NCBI GenBank assembly: GCA_964354445.1
Contig: CAYGZT010000039.1
Span: forward strand, 1-8,364
Length of the DNA stretch: 8,364 nucleotides
Source: CAYGZT01 sp964354445
GTDB taxonomy: Bacteria > Patescibacteriota > Minisyncoccia > UBA6257 > JAGOQP01
Direction: 5' to 3'
Shown here: positions 1 through 7,300 of the stretch, one piece after another
How the letters are laid out: each line of letters opens with the position of its first letter
Position numbering within the stretch: the stretch's first letter is position 1
Translations under genes and position numbers: made by a program
Notes under the pieces: model-generated
What the model saw: the letters and a program-made list of their open reading frames with translations, nothing else
What the model was told of the DNA's origin: nothing
Databases searched by the model: none

Positions 1-2142
1 CTCGTCCATGGTTACGCCGTACAGAATATCAGCCGCTTCCATGGTAACGCGATTGTGCGTGACGACGACAAACTGGGTATGCGAAGCGTAATTTTTGATG
101 AGGTCGGCGAAACGGCGAGAGTTTTTCTCATCCAGCGCAGAGTCAACTTCATCCAACACCAGAAACGGCGGCGGGCTGATGGCAATCAACGCAAACAATA
201 CCGCCAGTGATACCAGCGTTCGCTCTCCGCCCGAGAGCATCTCGAGACTAGTAATTTTTTTCTGAGGGATATTGACCTCAACATCGATGCCGTACAGCGC
301 TTCTTCGTCTTCGGTGGCAATCGGTTTTTCGATTTCCTCGCCGGCGGGATGCTGTTCTTCGCTCAACGTGCCTTCTCTGACGGTGATTTCTCTTTTCACA
401 ATCTTCATGCGTCCAAAACCGCCTCCGAACATGATGCGGAAGAATGAATTGAACTCGTCATTAACCTTTCGAAATGACGCGTGAAATTCCTTGGTGATGG
501 TGCGTTCAAGTTCACGAATCAGCGTCTTGAGATTATTCATGGCACTCACAAGATCCTCGGATTCTTTTTTAAGAAAGGAGTAGTGCGCATCAACATCACG
601 GGTTTCTTTCAGCAACGTTTCATCGATGTCGCCGATGCTTGCCAACTCTCCACGCAGCCGCAACATGATCCGCTCCGCCTCGTCCAATTCATGATCCGAG
701 TATGTTACCGCAAACGCCGCCTCGCCGGCGCGTTGCTCAAGCTCCCCGACCGCCCGACCCGCCGCGTGAACCTGGTGCTTCAGCTCCACAACTTTATAGT
801 CGATCTTTTCTTCCTCAAAACGAATGCGACTGAGCTCATCCTCGCGATTCTTGATCTGGGCTTTTGTCTCCTCCAGGCGCTCAAACACCTGCCGGAACGT
901 CGCGTTAAACGACTCAATGCGGTGGGAGAGTTCACGCTCCTGCTGTTCGCAGACGGTTATGCGCTCGTCAACGTCGGCAATTTCTTTTTTGAGGTCTTCG
1001 GTGCGCGCACTGGTATCGGAAACGCTGCTCTCGCGCGCACGGGGAGTCCACAGAGCGTCGATCACCGCCTTTGCCATCGCGATATACTTACGCGCCCCTT
1101 CAAGCACCGGTTCGGCAAGCGCATGCGTCAGATACTCCCGAATGTTGGTCATCGCCCGATGCGCCTCGTCAGCAGAAAACGGCGCCGCGGATTGCGCGCG
1201 CGCTTCCTGCTCCTGCGCCGCCTCAAGTTTGATCAGCGATCGCTCCAGCTGAGTTTTTTTCTCAAACAATTCCCGTTTCTGGTGCTGCAGTTGTTTCATC
1301 GTATCGGCAGGCAGCACGTCGTGCTCAACGGTCGCCAGCTCCTGTTGCGTTTTCTCGCGCTGGGCATGCAGTGCCGAAAGCTCTTTTTGAATACCTCCCA
1401 GCGGCTCGCGGACGGTGCGGCATAATGCAACGAGCTGTTTGAATTTGAAAGAGAAGTAGTCGCTCTCAAGATTTTCCAGCTTCTTTGCAATTTCCGCACG
1501 CCGTTCCCATTTTGCGGTTTGGCGCTTGAGCATCCTCAGGCGCGGCAATACCTCGTCCATCACCGCCCGCACCTTGTCCAAATTGATAACGGTATTTTTG
1601 AGCTTGCGCTCGGCTTCATTCTTCTTGAGCTCATACTCGCGCAGTCCCAGGATCTCCTGCACCATCATCATGCGCTCTTGCGGTGACGATGTGATGAAGA
1701 TGTCTGCCGCTCCCTGCCCGATAACGGTCAATCCTTTGCTGCCCAGCCGTATTTTCGAAAAGAAATCGATAATGTCTTTGAGACGCACGTCGGAATCGTT
1801 GATTGAGTACTCGGAATTCCCGCTACGCGTAATCTTTCGACTGATCACAACTTCCTTGAAATCAACCGGGAGTTTTTCGTCGGCGTTATCAAACGTCAAA
1901 CTGACCTGCGCCATCGACATGCGCGGTTTTTTCGGGGTTCCCGCGAAAATAAGGTCTTCGGCTTTTACTCCACGAAGATTCTTTGCCTCACGCTCCCCCA
2001 AAAGCCACCGGAACGCGTCGATGATGTTGGATTTTCCGGAGCCGTTTGGGCCGACAATGGCAACAATGCCGACGGGAAATTCAAACGCCGTCCGCACCGC
2101 GAACGATTTAAAACCGTTGATCTCAAGACGTTTTAAGAACAT
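1..2142 (-). CDS. smc: Chromosome segregation ATPase SMC, compact hinge-less form (C-terminal end cut by window edge)
   Basis: SMC proteins are ABC-type ATPases that fold and condense chromosomal DNA, usually with ScpA/ScpB. The frame is uninterrupted for 714 codons from ATG at 2142 to the window edge. The N-head starts MFLKRLEINGFKSF and has Walker A GPNGSGKS (residues 31-38) and a Q-loop VIGQG (140-144). Coiled-coil-like sequence covers about 165-314 and 375-560. The C-head has FGGG (572-575), signature LSGGE (636-640), Walker B FLVLDE (660-665), D-loop SALDE (668-672), H-loop H696 and YGVTM (708-712). In known SMCs YGVTM lies about 20 residues from the C-terminus, so the whole protein should be about 730-740 residues against about 1,180 usually. 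No hinge domain is recognisable; residues 315-374 look helical. An acidic insertion lies at about 576-614. The start overlaps the end of rnc by 20 nt, with AAGGA 4 nt upstream. SbcC/Rad50 is unlikely: there is no CxxC hook and the head is SMC-like. Confidence 0.95.
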   Translation of the reverse strand, partial: MFLKRLEINGFKSFAVRTAFEFPVGIVAIVGPNGSGKSNIIDAFRWLLGEREAKNLRGVKAEDLIFAGTPKKPRMSMAQVSLTFDNADEKLPVDFKEVVISRKITRSGNSEYSINDSDVRLKDIIDFFSKIRLGSKGLTVIGQGAADIFITSSPQERMMMVQEILGLREYELKKNEAERKLKNTVINLDKVRAVMDEVLPRLRMLKRQTAKWERRAEIAKKLENLESDYFSFKFKQLVALCRTVREPLGGIQKELSALHAQREKTQQELATVEHDVLPADTMKQLQHQKRELFEKKTQLERSLIKLEAAQEQEARAQSAAPFSADEAHRAMTNIREYLTHALAEPVLEGARKYIAMAKAVIDALWTPRARESSVSDTSARTEDLKKEIADVDERITVCEQQERELSHRIESFNATFRQVFERLEETKAQIKNREDELSRIRFEEEKIDYKVVELKHQVHAAGRAVGELEQRAGEAAFAVTYSDHELDEAERIMLRLRGELASIGDIDETLLKETRDVDAHYSFLKKESEDLVSAMNNLKTLIRELERTITKEFHASFRKVNDEFNSFFRIMFGGGFGRMKIVKREITVREGTLSEEQHPAGEEIEKPIATEDEEALYGIDVEVNIPQKKITSLEMLSGGERTLVSLAVLFALIAISPPPFLVLDEVDSALDEKNSRRFADLIKNYASHTQFVVVTHNRVTMEAADILYGVTMDE

Positions 2143-2812
2143 GGAGTCCTTTTCTGGCCGCTTCGGTTTCCGCTTCCTGCTTCGAGAACCCTTCTCCTTC
2201 CGCAATCTTGGTGCCGTTAAAAAACACGCCGACCCGAAACGCCTTACGGTGTTCGGGGCCCGATTCCTCCAGTACTTCGTAGATCGGCGTCACCTTAAAC
2301 CGCTCCTGCACGATCTCCTGAAACAGACTCTTTACGTCCTTGTCGAGGTTTTTAGCGACGATTTCATCAACGCCGGTCAAGACGTGCAGTCCGACAAAGC
2401 GTTCTACTGCTTCATATCCCGCGTCGCAGTACACGGCGCCGATGATAGCCTCCAGCGCGTTTGCCAAGATAACGTCGCGGGCGCGTCCCGTGTCACGCTC
2501 TTCCCCTTTCGACATCTTCAGATTCTCCTCAACCCCCAGTTCCCGCGCAATACGGCTGAGGTTCTGGAAATTAACCAACGCCGCACGAATACTGGTCAGG
2601 CGCCCCTCTTCGTAGGAAGGATAGCGCCGGAAGAGAAAGTCCGTGGTCACAAGTTCAAGTACCGCATCTCCCAAAAATTCAAGTCGCTCGTTGTGGGGAA
2701 GTTTCCAGTCGGGATTCTCGTTCAGATACGAACGGTGGGTGAGCGCTTCTTCCAGATATTGCTCGCTTGAAAATCGAACCCCCAGGCGTTGCTGTAAATC
2801 TTCGTACTCCAT
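2123..2812 (-). CDS. rnc: Ribonuclease III
   Basis: RNase III cuts double-stranded RNA, including the stems flanking 16S and 23S rRNA in precursor transcripts. The protein has 229 residues, close to the 226 of E. coli. The catalytic domain (about 1-150) carries the family signature NERLEFLGDAVL at 41-52, giving metal/catalytic residues E42, E45 and D49. The second acidic motif reads LANALEAIIG (116-125): E121 matches E. coli E117, but N118 stands at the position of E. coli D114. A double-stranded-RNA-binding domain follows at about 158-227, ending in the helix with KQEAETEAARKGL. The ATG at 2812 lies 3 nt after the nusB stop and is preceded by a good AAGGA Shine-Dalgarno. The end overlaps the smc start. 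Linkage to nusB fits a shared role in rRNA synthesis and maturation. Confidence 0.97.
   Translation of the reverse strand: MEYEDLQQRLGVRFSSEQYLEEALTHRSYLNENPDWKLPHNERLEFLGDAVLELVTTDFLFRRYPSYEEGRLTSIRAALVNFQNLSRIARELGVEENLKMSKGEERDTGRARDVILANALEAIIGAVYCDAGYEAVERFVGLHVLTGVDEIVAKNLDKDVKSLFQEIVQERFKVTPIYEVLEESGPEHRKAFRVGVFFNGTKIAEGEGFSKQEAETEAARKGLHVLKTS
2147..2151 (-). promoter_or_regulatory. Shine-Dalgarno of smc
   Basis: AAGGA on the minus strand, 4 nt before the smc ATG and inside the 3' end of rnc. With the 20-nt gene overlap it supports translational coupling of smc to rnc and the start at 2142. Confidence 0.55.
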
Positions 2813-2815
2813 ACG

Positions 2816-3271
2816 TCATTCCTTCTGCTGCGGTGTCGGCGTGAAGGGTGTCACCTCCTGGAGTTGTTTGAAAACGGTTCCCAACACTCCATTGATAAAT
2901 TTTCCGGAGTTTACGCCGCCGTAATTTTTCGCAAGTTCAATCGCCTCATTGATCGCAACCTTGTAGGGTACCTCGTCCTTATCCACATAGAGCAACTCAT
3001 ACACGCCGATGCGCAGGACGTTGCGGTCAACGAGCGCAATCTGGTCGAAAGGCCACTGCACCGCCGACGTGCCGATAACTTCGTCAATCTGCCCAAGGTG
3101 CTCGATAATCCCATGCACCATCTTCCATACAAACTCCGGCTCGTTGATGCCGGGTCCGAATTCCTCCATGTTGCGCTCCACAATTTTAACCAGGTCCCTG
3201 GTGCGATTGCCAAAATCCCACTCGTAGAGCGACTGGAGAACGATGGAGCGTGCAAGGTGCCGGGTAGCCAC
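2816..3271 (-). CDS. nusB: Transcription antitermination factor NusB
   Basis: NusB binds boxA RNA together with NusE (ribosomal protein S10) and helps RNA polymerase transcribe rRNA operons without premature stopping. The product has 151 residues, slightly longer than the 139 of E. coli, and is predicted all-helical and cytoplasmic. The N-terminus RHLARSIVLQSLYEWDF (4-20) is the family's RNA-binding helix. The conserved C-terminal half is at about 81-131, with NVLRIGVYELLY (84-95), VPYKVAINEAIELAK (101-115) and FINGVLG (125-131). The start is GTG at 3271, chosen because it puts the conserved RHLAR at residues 4-8; no ATG in frame lies nearby upstream and no clear Shine-Dalgarno is seen. The C-terminal tail is proline- and glutamine-rich. 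Its stop is 3 nt from the rnc start, so the two are probably co-translated. Confidence 0.96.
   Translation of the reverse strand: MATRHLARSIVLQSLYEWDFGNRTRDLVKIVERNMEEFGPGINEPEFVWKMVHGIIEHLGQIDEVIGTSAVQWPFDQIALVDRNVLRIGVYELLYVDKDEVPYKVAINEAIELAKNYGGVNSGKFINGVLGTVFKQLQEVTPFTPTPQQKE
2820..2824 (-). promoter_or_regulatory. Shine-Dalgarno of rnc
   Basis: AAGGA on the minus strand, 7 nt before the rnc ATG and inside the last codons of nusB. It supports the 2812 start and suggests coupled translation with nusB. Confidence 0.65.
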
Positions 3272-3341
3272 AGCAGAAGAATTTCCAATTTCTAATCCGT
3301 CACAAGCAGAAATCTCTCTAAAACGAAAAGGACAAAAACAA

Positions 3342-3515
3342 TTATCCCGTGACTTTTCTGCCTTTATAGTGCCCGCAATTCAAGCACGCGCGGTGCGGCA
3401 GACGCGGATGTTTGCAGTTCTCGCACGCAACCAGTGTGTGTCGCTCGAGTGCAAGATGCGAGCGTCGCCGACCGACTTTCGACTTTGAATGATGTTTGGT
3501 TGGAACGCCACCCAT
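3342..3515 (-). CDS. rpmF: 50S ribosomal protein bL32
   Basis: bL32 is a small zinc-ribbon protein of the large ribosomal subunit. This short gene encodes 57 residues, the usual length. The start is typical: MGGVPTKHHSKSKVGRRR, a lysine/arginine-rich tail that reaches into rRNA. The zinc ribbon has two CxxC pairs, C31/C34 and C44/C47, with CENC and CLNC knuckles, followed by the characteristic GHYKGRKV ending. ATG at 3515 is the only sensible start; the stop is TAA at 3342-3344. It sits 15 nt after rnhB and 70 nt before nusB in the same direction. No convincing Shine-Dalgarno precedes it, so translation may depend on coupling to rnhB (inference). Cysteine knuckles are intact, so this appears to be the zinc-binding form rather than a cysteine-free paralogue. 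Confidence 0.96.
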   Translation of the reverse strand: MGGVPTKHHSKSKVGRRRSHLALERHTLVACENCKHPRLPHRACLNCGHYKGRKVTG

Positions 3516-3530
3516 ACAAGATATCAGCGA

Positions 3531-4172
3531 TTAGGACTTAGATGTTCTAAGTTTATGTTTCCCTCCGACGAAAGTCAACCGATGGATTTCGCAGGGACCG
3601 TGTCGTGCAAGCGCCGCATAGTGCTTTTTGGTCCCATACCCCTTGTGAGTCTCAAATCCGTACTGCGGATATCGGCGCGCAATCCGCGTCATATGCCGGT
3701 CGCGCTTCACTTTCGCCACAATAGATGCCAGTGACACCGCCGCGAAGCGCTCATCGGCTCGCACATGATTCTCGAACGGAATCTCTCTGCTTACGTTCCG
3801 TACGTGCAGTGTCCCGTCCGCAATCACCCGCACCCGCTGTTGCCGAAAATGTTTCAGCAGCCGCTCCAGTGCCCGCCCGGCTGCCCGGTTGGCGGCTTGC
3901 GAGACATTGATTCGGTCAATCACAGAGGGAGAAACCGACGTGACGTGCCATACAAACTCCCTCCGGCAAATCCACTCAAACCATGCCTCACGCTGGCGCG
4001 GCGTCAGGCGCTTGGAATCGGCAAGACGCGCGGGGGCATCCGTAAGGAGCCCCCTCTGCCGCCATCTAACAGGGAGCGCAAACGCCCCCACGAACACTCT
4101 TCCTGCCAGCGGTCCCCGCCCCACCTCGTCAAGACCGATGACGTACTCCGATTTTCCCCTGTTTTTGGACAT
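3531..4172 (-). CDS. rnhB: Ribonuclease HII
   Basis: RNase HII cuts RNA in RNA-DNA hybrids, and in particular nicks DNA at single embedded ribonucleotides to start ribonucleotide excision repair. The protein has 213 residues, normal for the family. The four catalytic acids are visible: D15 and E16 in GLDEVGRGPLAG (13-24), D119 in VIADG, and D158 in the SIVAKVKRD segment (150-158). Other family blocks are ADSKRLT (51-57) and YGFETHKGYGTKKHY towards the C-terminus. The ATG at 4172 places the DEVGRG motif at the usual distance from the N-terminus, and GGAG lies 4 nt upstream. It is the first gene of the leftward cluster and is divergent from the replicative polymerase gene, whose misincorporated ribonucleotides it would remove. 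RNase HIII is less likely because the DEVGRG motif is at the extreme N-terminus, with no TBP-like domain before it. Confidence 0.96.
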   Translation of the reverse strand: MSKNRGKSEYVIGLDEVGRGPLAGRVFVGAFALPVRWRQRGLLTDAPARLADSKRLTPRQREAWFEWICRREFVWHVTSVSPSVIDRINVSQAANRAAGRALERLLKHFRQQRVRVIADGTLHVRNVSREIPFENHVRADERFAAVSLASIVAKVKRDRHMTRIARRYPQYGFETHKGYGTKKHYAALARHGPCEIHRLTFVGGKHKLRTSKS

Positions 4173-4176
4173 AATG

Positions 4177-4180
4177 CTCC
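4177..4180 (-). promoter_or_regulatory. Shine-Dalgarno of rnhB
   Basis: On the minus strand GGAG lies 4 nt before the rnhB ATG. The spacing is short but usable, and it supports the 4172 start. The predicted transcript start is only about 10-15 nt further upstream, so the leader would be very short. Confidence 0.5.
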
Positions 4181-4190
4181 GTTACCCTTC

Positions 4191-4219
4191 ATTCTAATTT
4201 CCTTTCAACACAACTTCAA
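4191..4219 (-). promoter_or_regulatory. Predicted sigma-70-type promoter of the rnhB-rpmF-nusB-rnc-smc cluster
   Basis: Reading the minus strand, TTGAAG (4219-4214) and TAGAAT (4196-4191) are separated by exactly 17 nt. Each box differs from consensus (TTGACA, TATAAT) at two positions or fewer. It is the only good promoter I see ahead of rnhB and would start RNA about 12-15 nt before the ATG. Prediction from sequence only. Confidence 0.55.
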
Positions 4220-4233
4220 TAAGGCGGCAACTG

Positions 4234-4260
4234 TTGATTTCCGTTCCCCTTTTCTATAAT
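4234..4260 (+). promoter_or_regulatory. Predicted promoter of dnaE (thrS)
   Basis: A perfect -10 box TATAAT occupies 4255-4260. The best -35 is TTGATT at 4234-4239, giving a slightly short 15-nt spacer. The start of RNA would be near 4267, leaving a leader of about 60 nt before the dnaE ATG. The divergent rnhB promoter is 14 nt away on the other strand, so the two could compete for polymerase or share a regulator. Prediction from sequence only. Confidence 0.5.
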
Positions 4261-4328
4261 GAATGCGCCCTGTCCCCCGTCTGCCTATAAGCTTACTCCA
4301 ACTACCAATTCTCTAACCGTTGGCCGCC

Positions 4329-7300
4329 ATGCGCTTCGTCCATCTCCACAACCACAGCCACTATTCGCTCCTCGACGGACTGACCAAGATCGATCTGATG
4401 GTCAAGCGCGCCAAAGAGTTGGGGATGGATGCAATCGCACTCACCGACCACGGTAATCTCTACGGCGCCATTGAGTTCTACAAAGAAGCTACCAAGCGGG
4501 GCGTGAAACCGATTATGGGCATGGAGGCGTACGTTGCGCCTGCAAGCCGTTTTGACAAGACATCCGGCGGCAGCGACAAATATTTTCACCTCACGCTCCT
4601 CGCATACAACAACACCGGATGGAAAAACCTGATTCAGCTGTCGACCAAAGGATTTCTCGAAGGATTTTACTACAAACCGCGCATTGATCTGGAACTTTTG
4701 GAGCAGCATGCAGAGGGACTGATAGCGCTTTCTGGATGCCCCTCGGGACAGATCCCCCGCAATGTCATTCGCGGGGATATTGCCCAAGCCCGACAGGCGC
4801 TTGAACGATACAAAAAAATCTTCGGTGACAACTTTTTCATCGAACTCTGGTACCAGCCGCGCATCAAAGAAGTTGCGGCGGCTGTTGAGCCGCTCGTGGC
4901 ACTGGCGCGAGAAACCAACACACCCATCGTAGCAACACAAGACATTCACTATCTCTCCCGAGAAGATTCGTTCTACCACGATGTTCTGCTCGCGGTACAG
5001 ACGGGAAACCGCATCTGGGACGAAGATCGCTTCTCGCTCCAGGATGGAGACTTTCATATGACGTCTCCGGACGAGATGGCGCAGGCATTTGCACAATACC
5101 CCGACGCTGTCGAAAACACTGCCGCTATCGCTGACCGCTGTGCGGTCCACATCCCTCTGGGAGGGATGCTGCTGCCCCATTTCCCTGTCCCCAAGGGTGA
5201 AACCAGTCTGTCGTTTCTGAAAAAACTTATCGACCAGAACATCGAAAGGCGCTTCCCCACTCCTTCTACAGAGGTGCGCGAGCGACTCGCATATGAGCTG
5301 TCGGTTATCGAGAAAATGGGATTTGCCGATTACTTCCTCATTGTCCAGGATTTTGTTAACTGGGCAAAGGAGCGAAAGATTGTAGTGGGGCCGGGTCGGG
5401 GGTCTGCGGCAGGAAGTTTGATTTCCTACATCCTTAACGTCACCGACATCGACCCGCTCAAATACAATCTTCTTTTTGAGCGTTTTCTTAACTCCGATCG
5501 TATCGAGATGCCCGATATTGACATTGACTTCACCGACCGGCGGCGGGATGAGGTGTTAGGGTATCTCAAAGAAAAATACGGCGACGACCACGTTGCACAA
5601 ATCATTACGTTCGGGACCATGGCATCGCGCGCGGCAATCCGGGATGCGGGAAGGGCACTGGGGCTTTCATACTCGCTCTGCGATCAGATCGCCAAACTTA
5701 TCCCGTTCAATCTCATGCTGGCACAGGCGCTCGAAACGGTATCCGACTTCCGCGCACTGTACCGCCAGAACCCCGATGCGCGAAAGGTCATCGACGCGGC
5801 ACAGCATCTGGAAGGCGTGGCGCGTCACGCCTCGGTGCACGCCTGCGGCACCGTCATCACGGCAGGTCCGCTGACCGACTACGTGCCGCTGCAGTTTGCC
5901 CCGCAAGACAACACCATCATCACGCAGTTTGAAATGAACGCGGTGCAGGAATTGGGACTGCTTAAGATGGATCTCTTGGGACTCAAAAACCTTACGATTA
6001 TCGAGGACACCATTCGCCTGGTAAAAGACACGCACGGCGTGGAAATTACGATCGCAACCATACCGCTAGACGACGCCCGAACGTTTGCCCTGCTGCAGGC
6101 CGCCGAAACCACGGGAGTGTTTCAGCTTGAATCCAGCGGCATGCGCCGTTACCTCAAAGAACTCAGACCAACCGAGTTGGAAGACATCATCGCGATGGTC
6201 GCGCTCTACCGCCCCGGTCCCATGGAACTGATCCCCCGCTACATTGCGCGAAAACACGGTAAGGAATCGGTCACGTACCTGCACCCGAAACTGGAGCCGA
6301 TTCTTTCCAGCACGTGGGGCATCGGGGTATATCAGGAACAGATGATGCAGATTGCGCGCGACTGCGCAGGCTACACCCTCTCGGAGGCAGACACGCTGCG
6401 CAAGGCCATCGGCAAAAAGATCAAAACGCTCCTGGACGCTCAGAAAGCGAAACTGACGGAGGGAATGCTCAAAAATAACATCCCAAAACCGATTGCCGAG
6501 CAGATCTGGGAGTTGTTCCCGCCGTTTGCTCGCTACGGGTTTAATCGCAGCCACGCCGTCTGCTACGCCCTGATTGCGTACCAGACGGCGTACCTGAAAG
6601 CGCACTTTCCGGTTGAACTGACCACGAGCCTCCTTAACGCAGACGCCGGAGACATCGAGCGGATTGCGTTTCTGGTTGCCGAAGCGCGGCGCGCCGGTAT
6701 TTTGGTGCTCCCGCCGGATATCAACCAGAGCTACGCGGCGTTTGTGCCGGAAGACAAAAACATTCGATTCGGGCTTGAGGCGGTTAAAAACGTCGGCTCA
6801 AACGTCGTCGCCGCAATTGTTTCCGAGCGGCAACGCGGAGGGCCGTTTGTATCGCTTGAAGATTTCATGGCTCGCGTTACTCACAAGGACCTCAACAAAA
6901 AATCACTCGAGAGTCTCATGAAAGCCGGCGCGTTTGACTCGCTGGGGATTGAGCGCAACACACTGCTGGTAAATCTGGACCGCCTCGTATCAATGGCACT
7001 TCAGCTGAAACGCACATCGGCTGCATCGCAAAACAACCTCTTCGGAGCAAAGAATGCCCACATACGTCTGGACCTGACACCCGCCCAGCCCGCAACGTCA
7101 GAACAGCAGGTCGCGTGGGAGAAGGAGCTCATCGGTTTTTATATCTCACACCATCCGCTCTCGCGGTTCGAAAGCGTTCTTCAGACAAAAAAAGTGTCGC
7201 CTATCAAAGAGGTGCGTGCAGGGAATGCGCACAGAGGCGCGGGAGGGACATGCCGGGTCGCCGGTATCGTCAGCAACATAAAAAAAATCATCACCAAAAA

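Noticed and set aside
481..1425. 314-codon open frame on the plus strand
   Set aside because: Lies wholly antisense to smc, whose minus-strand frame carries all the expected motifs. The product has no recognisable domain and is a compositional shadow.
1526..2770. 414-codon open frame on the plus strand
   Set aside because: Antisense across the smc-rnc junction. Both real genes are unmistakable, and the shadow protein has no family features or Shine-Dalgarno.
3272..3341. Possible internal promoter or terminator between rpmF and nusB
   Set aside because: The 70 bp is AT-rich but I found no hairpin followed by a T-run and no well-spaced -35/-10 pair; only a short AATTTC direct repeat.
4286..4291. 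TATAAG as a second dnaE -10 box
   Set aside because: No reasonable -35 at the right distance, and the perfect TATAAT at 4255-4260 is the better candidate.
4298..4323. CCAAC...GTTGG inverted repeat in the dnaE leader
   Set aside because: Five base pairs with a 16-nt loop is too weak to call a regulatory hairpin or riboswitch.
4320..4328. TTG as alternative dnaE start
   Set aside because: It would add only Met-Ala-Ala before the normal MRFVHLH start; ATG at 4329 is the simpler choice, though neither has a clear Shine-Dalgarno.
4302..5180. 292-codon open frame on the minus strand
   Set aside because: Antisense to the PHP domain of dnaE, with a composition typical of a reverse shadow and no motif recognised.
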